Shown one piece after another: positions 34,145 through 46,189 of a stretch of 64,000 nt of DNA. Under the pieces are notes generated by a model that did not search any database, was not told the origin of the DNA, and saw nothing but the letters and a program-made list of their open reading frames with translations. The translations under genes were made by a program, and so were the position numbers. Origin of the DNA: Hepsetus odoe (lineage: Eukaryota; Chordata; Actinopteri; Characiformes; Hepsetidae). Location of the stretch: NCBI GenBank assembly GCA_017165825.1, contig CM029369.1:21322611-21386610 (forward strand). The letters run 5' to 3'. Each line of letters starts with the position of its first letter. Position 1 is the first letter of the stretch.

Positions 34145-34692
34145 TCATTTACGTCCTGTCCAATCAACCGCAGCGTGACAGCATTTTTTTAATTTGCAGT
34201 GACTCACTGCTGGTACCTTGATTAACACATAGCTGGTACCTTTTTTCCTGACAGTGTAGAGTAAAAACAAAAAAATTAAATTAATGAACATTAATTTCAC
34301 TGCTTTGCAATCATTTATATCTCTATTTGTTCTCTCCCAGCACAACAAAACTACAACAAAATTAAATTTCTGCATTTAACCTATACACACTGGGATCCTG
34401 GGGCCTTGTCCCAAACCACTAGGCAACCACTGCACACCACTGACATCACATTCAATACATGGATTTTCTCTGCTGTTGAGTCTGCCATTTATTTTTGTCT
34501 CTGTTATGTTGTTTAAGTAGTTTATGTCTTTTATGTCAGTTGTACATGATATGCTCTCATGGATACACCAAAGGATATTTTCATGTGTGTTTATTGTCCC
34601 ATCCACTTTGGTTAATATAGGTTGTTTTGTTTGGAAGGTTTGCAATAATTTAAAATTTTAAATCCCCCTAAAATGCGTCTAAACTAAAGTAA
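34145..34692. other. Unassigned intergenic DNA
   Basis: No recognised feature; short minus frames only. Confidence 0.5.
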
Positions 34693-34799
34693 TGGGGCAG
34701 TGGTGGCCAAGTGGGTAGGGTAGGGTAGGTTTGTCCCCATGATTGGAAAGTTATGTTTTTGGTCTCTTTTCACAGTGTGTGTGTGTGTGTGTGTGTGTG
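34693..34799 (+). mobile_element. SINE family A head fragment with GT repeat
   Basis: GGGGCAGTGGTGGCCAAGTG and TTGTCCCCATGATTGGAAAG match the head of family A. The body is replaced by a GT microsatellite (34775-34799). Confidence 0.6.
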
Positions 34800-36080
34800 C
34801 TGAATGAATTAAATGAATTTCAATTTCAATTAATAAGCCTGTGCTGAAAAAATTCGATTAGATATTTATGTTAAAATTGAGAAAATAGAAGTAGAAATTT
34901 ATCAGAATAATAAATACTTAAGTAACTGTCACCATTCCCCATTTTGCTTTTTCATTTAAAGATTGTGTACTTGTTGATTAAACCCATGATGCTTACTTTT
35001 TTTTCCACAATTTTGGGTTATGAGATATCCAACTTACAAATATGTTACTTGTAATAATGTAAAGGCACATCATGTTACTTCATCATGTAGCAAGCTAAAG
35101 GAGCTCTGCAGAAATTCTGAACGTTTGCATGCAGAACATTTTTAGTTTTTCATCAAATAAAATTACGAATAAACTGAAAAATAATTGGTATGCTAATTAA
35201 AATTAATATTTTTCAGTTGCCATACACTAACATGAGCAGTAATGTTGATGGGCAGAGTTCTTTGCTTAAACATTTAAACAATGATTCTTTGTCTTTTTGA
35301 GTAAGATTGCAGCAACATTCTAGGGGCAATAGTTGGTTTAGCAGGAGACTGTGCCCATAAATAGGATTTTCATAAGCAATAGAAACAATAATCACTGACA
35401 CCCTTAGTATAGGTGGGCAAAGATTAAATAGTTTAAATAGCTTAATCAGCATAACACCTTATCACTGTATTTCATGTAACAAAACCACATGTCAAACATA
35501 TAGACATCCCTACATTTAATATTTGTGCAAATTCTCTTTGTCACCAATCAAATAAAATACTACGCCCTTATAACGGAGAGCAAGCAGCCTGAGACTTCTC
35601 TTCAATACTGGCTGTCACCAGAATCTCCAGCGTTCTACCTTACACTGTCCTCTTCAGCTGACCATGGGGATTAGGATCTTATCTGTATCGCCAGATCCTC
35701 ACTGTGTGTGTGTGTGTGTGTATGTTTTAGGGGGTGGGTTGGGGGTGTCAGAATAAACACGCCTTTCCAGGCAAGTTCACTGCAGCTGCATTTTTAATTT
35801 TTTTATTTAATATCATTTAATTTTTGTATTTACTAGTTGAATTGAAGTATGACTAAAATAACTGGACCTTTTTCACCACTTATTCATACTCTACCGACAC
35901 AGGAAGTCCTGTATTAGAGCATAAGATTTACTGAAATATAAATTAAAACATACTTCATTGACCATTTTAAACGCAGTTTCAAGCAATGTTTGCTGGTTTG
36001 TTTGCTTTAGATCTAAATGCAGATGGCACTTTAGTAACTACCTCCACATAAGCATATACTTCTACATGGAGGAAAATTTA
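34800..36080. other. Unassigned AT-rich intergenic DNA
   Basis: It includes a GT repeat at 35703-35720. No coding or repeat signals recognised. Confidence 0.5.
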
Positions 36081-36262
36081 TGAGCTAATAGTTAGGACTA
36101 AGCCCCATAATCGGAAGGTTGTGGGTTGAGTCCTATACCACACTGAGAAACTCTATGGCAAGGTAATGTCCCCATCACTGCTCCCTGGGCGTTGGATATG
36201 GCTGCACCCTTCTGCACTGTGCTTATGGGTAAAATGCAGAGAAAGCATTCTGTTGTGGTGTC
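36081..36262 (+). mobile_element. SINE family A, degenerate copy
   Basis: TGAGCTAATAGTTAGGACTA, AATCGGAAGGTTGTGGGTTG, GTCCCCATCACTGCTCCCTG and GAGAAAGCATTCTGTTGTGG align in order with the copies at 1171 and 22315. Confidence 0.82.
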
Positions 36263-36419
36263 CCTTGCTTCTGTGCCCCAAAAACGAACCCTCTTTTACT
36301 TTGTCACTTAGATCACACCCTAAAGCCTTGATCAATAAAGGCCAGTCTAATTTGTGTTGTTTTTTTTTTTTGCCACAGGACAAGGTGGTGTGCATTTATC
36401 TGTGCATTTAATTAAATTT

Positions 36420-36800
36420 CCCATATTCACAATGTCTGTGTACTGTTGTTTTTGTTGTTGTGCTTGGTCCTGCTTTTGTCCTGCCTTAGCCTTGTCCTTG
36501 TATCATCGTGTTCATCTGTGTCTCTGTCTTGTCTCCTACCCTGCCCAGGTGTTCTCTGTCAGGTGGTGAGTGTAAGTACCCTTGTGTCTGTGTCAGACTT
36601 AGCTGGTTCTCTGTTGTAAGTGCCCTTGACTTGAGTCTTGTCTTGTCTGTTGTCTGTTTGTTTTAGTCATGTATTCCCATTTAGCTCATGTTTAACTCAT
36701 GATATTTCTCTATGTGCATGTTTAAATCCAGCTTTTTGTTTGGTTCTTGTTTATCATGTTAATAAACCTCTGGTAAGTTGTTCTACTCACACAGACAGCC
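36420..36800 (+). repeat. T-rich possible retroelement 3' region with AATAAA
   Basis: A TTGT/CTTGTCC-rich stretch ends in AATAAA (36761-36766) and a short non-T-rich end. The texture resembles LTR or other retroelement 3' regions of fish. No partner copy exists in the window to prove it. Confidence 0.35.
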
Positions 36801-37389
36801 TGCATCTCCGTAACCTTAGATTATGTTTCTCAAATAATCAAGTCTTTCTTTTAACTTTCTCATCCCTTTGTATATTTCAAAACATTGTGCAAAAATATGC
36901 AGCAATATAATACATTTTTTTTTTCTGTTCAAATTATGCTTTCATGGTTTTAATAGTATAGGTTTTAATCTTTTTTAAAACTATACACAATGTTTGTGAC
37001 TTATTTGTACAGATCAGCTAAATTTGTTTCAAAGAATCTGCAACAGCAATGACCAGTTTAATTTACAAACCCAATGCCGCTTTACAATGGGGGTTAATAG
37101 ATAGTAAGTAAGAAGTAATTAGTATTTTATTAGAAGGTAAAATGGCCTACAGCATTTTTTTAACTTCTCACTGAACTCATAATGATCAGGAGAACTATGC
37201 AGTTTGTCTTAATGTCATTTTTCTGTCTTATTACAAACTTCATGTTTTCTTAAAAGTTCAAGTGCTTGGGCCAGCAGGGAAATCACTTTTTCCCTCTTTT
37301 GGACTTCTTTGGGAATTCCTCAGATTAATTTACTGTGTGTTTAAACTGCATGTAAAAATAGGGCTTGTTGGGCTATGATGTAATGTAAT
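36801..37389. other. Unassigned intergenic DNA
   Basis: AT-rich unique sequence. Confidence 0.5.
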
Positions 37390-37960
37390 CTAATATTTCT
37401 AATATTTAGCTAAGCGGTTCTCCCCAGTGCTAGCCATAGGGCACCATTGTAAGCGGTGATGATTTGCTTTGGCAGTGAATCAAAGTCCACTGCTAATTAA
37501 GGCTCACTTACTTCCTGAAGATTGACCTAAAAGAAGTAGCTTTAAACGACTTGCCCTGGTCAGTACCATTAAGGCTGAACAGGCTTTGCACAAATGAGAC
37601 ATTCCAGTGTTTTAGGACGCTATCAGCTTCCATGTCTTACACCAGTGCTGAGTTAAAAACACATAAGGCTGATGAAAATACAGGAAATAGATGGAGTCAG
37701 TTTCTAGGTTTTTGCGGCTTATGGAACTCTCAAGGCTGCCAGTTATGTAAATGCGAGAGAGCTGGATTACTGTTTTTGGCACGCACTGTATGCCAAAAAT
37801 CTCCAAACTCTTGATGGAAATCGGAATGTGGGCGACTCCCTGTAAGCAACTAATATTGCTATTGAATATTCAATAGCTCATATCCAATAAGGTGCAATAA
37901 TCATGCGACCCATGTAGCGAATAACACTTGTGTTCATGGATTCCAGGTTTATGTTAATTG
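37390..37960. promoter_or_regulatory. Candidate enhancer block containing a 20-bp palindrome
   Basis: Non-repetitive sequence with CCACTGCTAATTAAGGC (37481-37497), CAGTTATGTAAATGCGAG, and the perfect palindrome GCTATTGAATATTCAATAGC (37858-37877), followed by CCAATAAGGTGCAATAATCA. Homeodomain-like ATTA/TAAT and CCAAT motifs recur. A role as conserved regulatory DNA is inferred, not shown. Confidence 0.35.
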
Positions 37961-38049
37961 CTGTAATTCACTGGCAACACCTTTCAAATGAGTTACCTCT
38001 GTACTCTGATGTACATTCAGTATTAATAATTACATTTCTGTCCTGTTGG

Positions 38050-38480
38050 CTTGAATGTTAATCATTCCTTCGCAGTGTACTTGCAGCTTGCATTTTTGAT
38101 TACAGCCAACTCAAAGGAACGGCTTTCAATTTCTCCTTCAGATGTGCATTTGGAAAAAAAAAGGGGGAAAAAAAAGAAAGAATCTTATTACAGTTGTGAG
38201 CTGTCTCTGTTTAATGCGGCCATTTATATTTCTTCTATCTCGCTGTTGCTTTGCAACACATCCGTCTCCATGATTATTTCAACTGGTGCCAGCAAATGAC
38301 TGTGACCCCTTTAATTTAGCCTGTGATGAGGGCCCCTCCAATTCTCCACAGTCCCTTTTAAAGCAGAAAAAAAAGTAGCAAGTGAAAGCAATGTTGTTGC
38401 CATGGCTACCTGCTGGCAGCCTCCTTGGTGTACCGAAAGCCCCCACAATGAACAGCACTGGCTGTTCCCAACCTCCAGCC
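38050..38480. promoter_or_regulatory. Candidate regulatory block with an RFX-type X-box
   Basis: GTTGCCATGGCTAC (38396-38409) fits the RFX X-box pattern of two inverted half-sites around a short spacer. Upstream, sequence such as CTTTAATTTAGCCTG and CATTTATATTTC is typical of AT-motif-containing conserved elements. Several open frames cross the block on both strands, including a 216-codon minus frame (38279-38929) with no domain. Confidence 0.33.
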
Positions 38481-39501
38481 TGGGTGGGAGGGGTGGAGCT
38501 GCTTGGAAACAAGGACAGGTCTCTCTTCCACCGAACCAAGGCTGGTGGCTGGGGAAAGAGCAACAAAAGGTGCAGCACAAACACAATGTTGTCTCCTGTG
38601 GCCGGGTGCTGGACGCGCTCTGCATGACCGGACAACTGCCAGGGGCTCTCATATGTTTGTATGTTTGCCTGACAGGTCGATAACGGACTGTGCCAACAAA
38701 TCTGAAATAAGGTGAGCTTCACTGGATGGACATATTGGTCCATTGGCTCACTTGGGTGTATGGTGGATAAGACTGTAGATAAACATGAGGAGGCAGTTAT
38801 ATGCGTTGCCAATTCTAAGTAGGAATTTAACTCTTTTAAAAAAGACTTAAGAGTTCTATACTGGCACACTTGCACAAGTGAGGACTTTGTTTTTGGTAAA
38901 ACTGGACAAAAGTACCAAAAAGGAAACATACATACAACAGTTATTTATGCAAAATATATTCTAAAGTTGTAAACTGTTTTTTTTTTAAACAAAATAGGAA
39001 TGTAACAATATGTGGTAACGAGCAGATATTTTAATGCTTTTTTTTTTTTTTTTTACTACAGCTGGAAAACCTGAGCCATTTTTAACTTTCAGTGCAAATT
39101 TCAATGCAATTCTTATCGATCCCTTCCTCATACTTCCTGCTGATGAAATATAATGGTCAAGCTAGTCGTATTATATGATGCTGAAAAGCATTAACAAAAA
39201 AGGAAACAAGTTATGAGGTTCAAAAGAGTGTTTCTGATAAAATGATGAGTAACACCTGAACACGACTAAGTAGCATTGACATAAAGACACACAGAAACTG
39301 GCCTAGGCTGATAGGAGCTATTATCAAAGTTTTTGTTCAGCAATATTCCAGTGAAATGTTACCGTCACTGCATATAATGTTAACTGTCATGATGTTATGA
39401 CATTTATATAGTTATAACATGATCAGTGACATCAGTGGCTGGGCAATCCCACTTAGAATTCTGCAATTTTAATACATCCGTTTAATAGGGTTCTTATTTG
39501 T
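38481..39501. other. Unassigned intergenic DNA
   Basis: Overlapping frames near 38500-38900 without recognisable domains; then AT-rich DNA with a poly-T run (39039-39054). Confidence 0.45.
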
Positions 39502-40075
39502 GAATAGAATAGAATAGAATAGAATAGAATAGAATGGAGTAATCTTTTATTATCGCACGAATGCACGAATGGGAAATTTGGGTGTTACAGGGCTCTTTAT
39601 CAAGAAAGACAGAAAGAATATAGAAAGATATATGTAAAGAAAAATATAAAGAATGAGGAACATCCCTATACAAGAGCTATATATGAGCTATATATACATA
39701 TACATATTTACATGACAAGAGAAACATGTAGAAATAAAGAAATAAAGAATATAAAGACAGGAAAGATAAGGAGCGATGACCATATACACAGTAAATTGTA
39801 ATAAATAAATTAGAAAATAAATTATAAATTATAATTAAACAAATTATAAATAAACAAATGTAAATGTAATTGTAATAATAATGATATATATAATAATATA
39901 ATATAATATACATAATATATAATAACAATCATAAATGGGTAATATTAAACATGTTATGCTATGTTGTATTGTGGAGTCTGATTGCTGCAGGTAAGAATGA
40001 CCTGCGGTAGCGCTCCTTCTTACACTGAATGAGAGTGAAAAGTGAAAGGTCCCTAACACCGGTGTGTATTTCTTC
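39502..40075. repeat. TAGAA pentanucleotide repeat and associated interspersed repeat
   Basis: About seven TAGAA units (39502-39535) head an AT-rich stretch. After it comes GTGGAGTCTGATTGCTGCAG then GACCTGCGGTAGCGCTCCTT, a sequence pair that recurs in fish interspersed repeats. The family is not assigned. Confidence 0.5.
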
Positions 40076-40528
40076 TCAGTGGTCAGCTGATGTGCTAGTT
40101 AATTGCCATTCTCAATAGTAAGAGTTTAGCCAATCATTGGCCATAAAGGCCTGTTTGATTTGCCACAGAGAAGAAAAATACTGGAACTTAATGCTTGACA
40201 ACTCATCGCTCCTTTCTAGCTTCAGAGATGAATCGGCTTTATTCACACTCAACCAGCGTTCTCAGGTGACTCATGGGTTTAAGGGGGGTTAGATGTCGGT
40301 GCTGGCCACAGTGAGTGCGGCCCGTAATGGGAAGATGATCCAGGTAATGGATCTGTACTGAGAGCATGTAATACCTGCACCGTTGCACACTGCTGTCCCT
40401 GATACTTTCACAAGCATCCTGTCTGTCAACCCCTGTAAGCTTACCAATACTTCACTCTCTATTAGGAATGAATCAGTAACCACTGATATTCTACATGTAA
40501 CGCATGTTTGTTAGGAGAGTTCTGAGAA
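40076..40528. other. Unassigned intergenic DNA
   Basis: Mixed unique sequence without gene signals. Confidence 0.45.
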
Positions 40529-40592
40529 GGCCTGGTTTTTGGAGCATTGTTACCTCACAGCTAAAAGGTTCAGGGTTTGATACCCAGCCTTT
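40529..40592 (+). mobile_element. SINE family D head fragment
   Basis: GTTACCTCACAGCTAAAAGG then TTCAGGGTTTGATACCCAG matches the head of family D, including the B-box region. Confidence 0.6.
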
Positions 40593-40902
40593 TGGTGTTT
40601 AATCAACCTCAATAAAAGACAAAAGCACTCATATCAGTTTTTCTTCATATATAGCACAAATGTTCTGGTTCAAGTATGTGTTAGGAGCTGAGGAAATACA
40701 GTAAGTAATTCCAAAACTAGCCGATGATGATAGAAAGACTCTTACCAGTACAGTAATAATGCAAACAAAAAACTTTTATTTAAAAAACTGTATTTACATG
40801 GGTGCTTTATAGTCTAACCTACTATCCTGCATTTCCCTTTGTCTGTGTCTTTGAATTACTTTAATCAAACATCGAAATCAAGGTAAAATGCATAATCAAA
40901 TT
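40593..40902. other. Unassigned intergenic DNA
   Basis: AT-rich, featureless. Confidence 0.5.
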
Positions 40903-41126
40903 GTCCATCCATTTTCTGCCGCTTGTCCCAAACGGGGTCCCAAACGGGGTCGTGTCCAACCCAGCGCACACAGGGCGAGGACGGGGGACGCACCCTGGAC
41001 AGGGAGGAGCGGGACGGGGACGGCACCTTGCTCAAGGGTACCTCAGGGCAACCCATTGGGAAGGGGTTTGAACCCCCGATCCTCCGATCATGTGGCCAAC
41101 ACCCTAACCGCTAGGCCACCACTGCC
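40903..41126 (-). mobile_element. tRNA-derived SINE family C, near full length
   Basis: On the minus strand the head is GTGGTGGCCTAGCGGTTAGG with B box GGGTTCAAACCCC. The body contains CCTGAGGTACCCTTGAGCAA, the 3' part GTCCAGGGTGCGTCCCCCGT, and a tail GGATGGACAA. The segment CCCAAACGGGGT is duplicated in tandem (40927-40950) relative to the copy at 51991-52120. Confidence 0.88.
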
Positions 41127-41430
41127 AATAATCAAATTAATTTGTCTAAATTTGCTTGTAAATCATCCAGTTTGTTAAACGATCCAGTTGTTTGTGGAAG
41201 CTTTTCAGAGGAGCTCTATGACGAATGTATTTGCTTCTCAATCCTCATCTCCTCTTTTTTACCCCTTCATGTTTGTTTTTTTTTTTTTGTGTGTTCGTGA
41301 GTGTTTTGTGGAGTGTTTGCTTTTGTGTGCATGTGTGTGCATACATGTGTGGATGCAGGCTTCTGCAGTGTGTTGTGGAGCCCCCCGCAGCTGCAGATGC
41401 AGTCGCTATCGGACACAGAGGTGGTGGTGG

Positions 41431-41434
<4 letters not shown>
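41127..41434. other. Unassigned intergenic DNA
   Basis: T-rich then TG-rich sequence leading into the GT array. No gene evidence. Confidence 0.5.
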
Positions 41435-41474
<40 letters not shown>

Positions 41475-41500
41475 TGTGTACGTGTGTGTGTGTGTGTGTT
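41435..41500. repeat. GT microsatellite
   Basis: Interrupted GT array; it creates artificial Cys/Val and Thr/His open frames in several frames. Confidence 0.95.
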
Positions 41501-42490
41501 TGCACACGCACAGAGGAGTCAGCCGACCCCTCGCTGCCCCCTCCTCTGCCCTGCGGTAACACACTGACCTTGGCCCTAGCATAGAGAAGCACCGCCTGCA
41601 GCCCCAGCAGCCAGAGCCCTCCCTGTGCGGCAGGTGGATGCACACACACTAACAAATAAACACACGCCCAGGCACCCACACACACACACGTAAGCTACCA
41701 TAGGCATGTTGCAAAAGCATACAAAAATTACCCCCACAAAATTAAACACAAGTTGCATGTTCACACACACAATGGATGCAAACATACACATTATGTATTA
41801 CTGTAGTTAAACGCTGCTGTGCTACACCTAACCCAACTGTTGCCTTGAACATTGCCAAGAACCAAAAGCAAGCCTCTATGCATGTTTAACATCTTCCAGT
41901 AAAATGTAATACTTTTTTACAAAACATGAAAAAATGAAAAATATAACATGATGACATTAAACAATTGACATCATATATTATTTACATGATTCATTATTTT
42001 AACATTTTTAAAGCATTTTCCAAAGCTTACCCTTCTTACCATCCATAGTGGTACAGGCTGAAGCCCAGCTGCTCACGTGTTATATGCTGCCATTACAGAA
42101 TCTACTCTTTAATCCCTCCTGCTACAGCTTGAAATGGACTTTTCAAAAGAACCCTTTAGCAGACTCAGCTGGGAGATAAATAAACAAGCAACAAACTAAC
42201 AAAAGCAACAGCAAGCTGAAAAACTTGATGTACTGTAAGTAGCCAGTGATACTTTCAAGTGAATTTCCTGTGATATTCATGTTCAGATTCCCTTTCCCTT
42301 TGTTCAAACAGTGACTACAATGTTGCTACATCACTGAAAGTGATCAATTGATTCTAAAGATAATAATATTACTAATATTACTTTAGGTTTCAAAGTCTGA
42401 AAGATCTTTGCCCACAAAAGAGCTCAGTACAGGGCCACACATTCACAGTAATGTTCACTCACGCAGACATATGTATGCATACATGCGAAT

Positions 42491-42493
<3 letters not shown>
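41501..42493. other. Unassigned intergenic DNA
   Basis: CA-rich at 41650-41700, then AT-rich. It includes the 14-bp palindrome ATGTATGCATACAT near 42471. Nothing coding seen. Confidence 0.5.
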
Positions 42494-42531
<38 letters not shown>

Positions 42532-42543
42532 TGCACACACATG
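42494..42543. repeat. CA microsatellite
   Basis: CA array with a short interruption. Confidence 0.95.
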
Positions 42544-45500
42544 CTCAGAGTCTCCTGGAGAGACTGCTTCCCTAAAGCAAGCACATGCCATGTGTCTCTG
42601 CACTCTCCTCACAGAAGAATATTTAGAGAAGCAGTGGAATCTCTGGCAATATGCAGTCGATTCACTGTAGTTTTAGCGCTGGTGCTATTTTGCTAGGTTT
42701 AATGTTCTACTGATCACTAGTGAAGTACACAAATGATACAGTTAGGCCAAATATATAAATGTGATTTTAATTACAATTGCATTTTAATGCTGATGAGGCA
42801 CCGATTGATGCTTCTGTTAGAATTTGCTGCATTTGGCTTTTGACAATGTAATTATCAGATCTCTTTCCAAATGTCACGGTTTTGACGTAACTTTGAGTTT
42901 GCCATTATTGCACTTTGGATATTGAAAAAAGTATTGTATTTTTCCATTATTGGCAACTCTCTAATATGTCACATCTTTTTACAAGTTAAATACTCAGTAA
43001 TGCACATCATAGATGTAGTCTCATAATTTGGTTTAGAACTGGATCCAGATTTGGACTGAAGCACTGCTAGAGGGAATAGGAAGTATCTGCGGAAGGCACG
43101 CACCAGACTGTCCCTGAGAAGAGTGGTCTCAGTGGACTCCCTTACGGATGAAGTGATGGGACAACACGCAGAAACACCCAGTGACAAGTGACCTGTCTCA
43201 CCCAATTGCAACTGCTCATCTTTCATGCCTCCAGCTCTAGTCATAACAGCATGATGTCATTCGCACACAATACCCCATGTTGTTTTAATGACCACACCTT
43301 GTCTTTTTTATTCATTTACTTTACAGCAAAGGGCTGATGTCTAGGGAGGTTTGATGTTTTGCCACTTAAAATATGTTTTTGGACAAAATGCGCTCCTTTA
43401 TTACATGTGATATTTTGACCGTTTTCCTAAGTAAACACGGAGGTTACTGTAGCTGGACATCTTTCAGCCTAAAACATTTGATTTCTGTTTCCAAATAAAA
43501 AATTATAATGACCTGACCAATTCATTTTCAAGCATAAAAGGTGAGACACACCTTTTTAAATGTGAGGCTTACATGACAATGGCGTGCACCGTAGTGATAA
43601 TGCTACACTCTCTATTCTGCTGCAAAAGCAGCTGAGAAAATATCTGTAATGCAGCCATGTCACAATTCCGGGCAATTTGGCATGGAAAATGGTGGGAAAT
43701 TACCGATCTTTGTAAAATGCTTTTGCAGCGTTGTGAGAGCAGAGTGCAGGAAGGCAGCGGGAAGTGGCTCAGCAGGAGACAAAATTACTGCACTGTGACT
43801 GGGACCCTTGAGTGGGGGGCAGACACTAAAGGCTCCGTACTCCTGCACTGTACTGTACCACATGGTTATTTGCTTATTGACTGTGATCCCTGTCTCCTAG
43901 GTGGCTTTTGTCTTTTTTTTTTTTTTTCAAATAAAGAAACATGCCAAAGAACAGTACACTTTCAGGCAGATGAGCTTAATAAATACTAATGTTAATAGAC
44001 TTAATAGAATAGAAATACACTCAATAACTAGATTTTTATAAAGCCTGTTAACCCTTTAGGGCCTCTTAGCATGTCCACATTTTGCATACTCACTCTCATA
44101 ACCTTCTGTCTTTCATAGCTTCATTACTGAGTTAAACTGAATTTGGATCACAAGCCTAAATGATGGACCTAGAGGTAAAGGGGCCAACTTGGTTCATAAA
44201 ATAGACTTTAAATACCAAATGGACTATTAGCCTACTTTTTAAAACTAATTAAAATTTAAGCAGAAACACTTCAGGAATCAATTTTTTTCCTCAAACACAA
44301 TCAAACAATGATCCGTTCTAGGAGACACAACCCAAGCTTCTTGTCAAATATGTATTTTAAATAATTAGCTGTTATTTGCCAGCATACTGGGAAAGTGAAC
44401 AGTAATTTGTACAACCTTGATCAGCTTGTAGTGATTTCTGTTATGTACATGTATTCTATATATATATGTATAAGTAGGTATATAGATATATCAAGGTTTG
44501 AAGGTGCTGTTTTTCCATCTATGGTGCTTTGTGTTTCAATTAATTTGTTTATCCTGTAATGTTGTCATGAAAATTTATTTGGTGTCTGCCCCTTATATTA
44601 GACCTAATAAGGGGTATAAGTGCAATAAGTGTAATGTGATGCTAGGTTTGTTGACATAATTAAATATAGCCTAGTGCCTAATGGTAACACCTCCAATGAC
44701 CAACCCTTGATACTGTGATGGCCTATATGAGCTTGTATAATCTTATCACCTCAGACCAACTGTTTCCTTTTTGTGTGGCCACCGTGTTTGCCTGTGGACA
44801 CTGGAGCCCACCTAATCGCTTTGGGTCCACTCTTCCACTTAGCCACATCTGTAATCAGAGGTGTGTTGTTAGCTCAGGTCCCTTTCTACCATCACCACCC
44901 TCTCTCTCTATTTCGCTTTCTCCCTGCTGGGGAGGCAGGAAGAGGCCAGGCTTCTGGCAGTATCCAATACTCGCTCCCATTCCTCCCATCCGGAGTGCCT
45001 GATTCCAGTCCTGCCTTTTACAAGACATGCCAGGACCCTTTGTGTGCCAGCCCAGGGGCAGGCTGGGCGAGCAGCCTCCTCGAGATGTCATTATTCCAGG
45101 GGAAATTGCTGCTCTCGCTCGCGGCTGCAGCTGCCTGATACAGCATCTCAGAGAGAGGCGTTGTGAACAATCAGTGAGAAAAGGGTCCTCAGAGTAAACT
45201 TGAAAAGCCATTTTGTCAGACATGAGCATATCAGTTTCTCTTTTATTTTGAGTAATAGGCCATCTCATGATGAAACGTCTACATGGATATGGATGTGGTT
45301 AATTCACTTATGTAGATGCTTTTTTTCTCAGTAAATTTTTGAGAAAATCATTTTAGGAAGTAACCATTAAAAAACTGAAAAAAATTGATCAGTAATTACT
45401 TTAATGTTATTTATTCAAAAGGAAGAATTGAATCTAGTGACAGTAACTCATTATGAATAGTATATTTCTCCTCTAAAAGTTTCATTTTGGAGATGCAAAA

Positions 45501-45794
45501 TTTAGACATCTAAAATGAGATCACCACAAATACACGTTGAATTTGTCCTGATTGTATTTTTAAGGGTTTGCTTCATTTAGCAAATTTTATGACTGAATCC
45601 TTCTTTACCCTGAATAGGCTTTATAATACTATTGATTGGTTATCAAATGAAAAATTGTGATGAAAAATTCTTAATCTTCAACAAAATTGAATATCATCTT
45701 ATCACTGCACAGTCTAGGATTAAACTTTTGGTCTAAGTAACTGGCCCTATATCCTTGTATATCCTTGTTTGAGTGTCTTAAAAGCTTGTAAAAC

Positions 45795-45797
<3 letters not shown>
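42544..45797. other. Unassigned intergenic DNA with two mixed-composition blocks
   Basis: Blocks at 43640-43860 and 44760-45180 have balanced composition, overlapping open frames on both strands and no domains. The second contains CTCCTCGAGATGTCATTATT and a CpG-containing GCTCTCGCTCGCGGCTGCAG. They could be conserved non-coding DNA. The remainder is AT-rich with a poly-T run (43912-43927). Confidence 0.4.

Positions 45798-45849
<52 letters not shown>
45798..45849. repeat. CA microsatellite, 26 units
   Basis: Uninterrupted CA repeat. Confidence 0.97.
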
Positions 45850-45851
<2 letters not shown>

Positions 45852-46039
45852 TTTTATATGAAAGGTTAAGATTAGATGGGCAACAGGAACTGACTGAGCA
45901 CTGTTATGAATATTCAGAAAGGGATCAGGTGGATAAGAGAGTCAACAAAGAATTCTTCAGTTCTGTAAGGCCCGGTACTGAGCCTCTGCTGGTGTGTGAG
46001 TTGGACAGAGGGAGACAGAGAGAGCAAAAAGAGGGAGGG

Positions 46040-46150
46040 GCAGTGGTCTATCAGTGATGCAAATTAGCGCTTCGTCCTATACATTAATTAGGATCCCCAG
46101 AGGAGCAAATGTGTATTATGAATACTGCTGCTGCTCTCCCCAGCAACGCC
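46040..46150. promoter_or_regulatory. Candidate enhancer with POU and homeodomain sites
   Basis: ATGCAAATTAGC (46057-46068) joins an octamer-type POU site to a TAAT-type site. CATTAATTAG follows at 46082-46091, then AATGTGTATTATGAAT. Dense, non-repetitive and outside the adjacent Tc1 remnant. Function is inferred. Confidence 0.33.
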
Positions 46151-46189
46151 TTCAAAAAACCCTCCTCTGAATTGCACAGAACAGGAGCA

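Noticed and set aside
41245..41685. 146-codon minus frame and several overlapping plus frames
   Set aside because: All span the GT array; the His/Thr and Cys/Val runs are artefacts.
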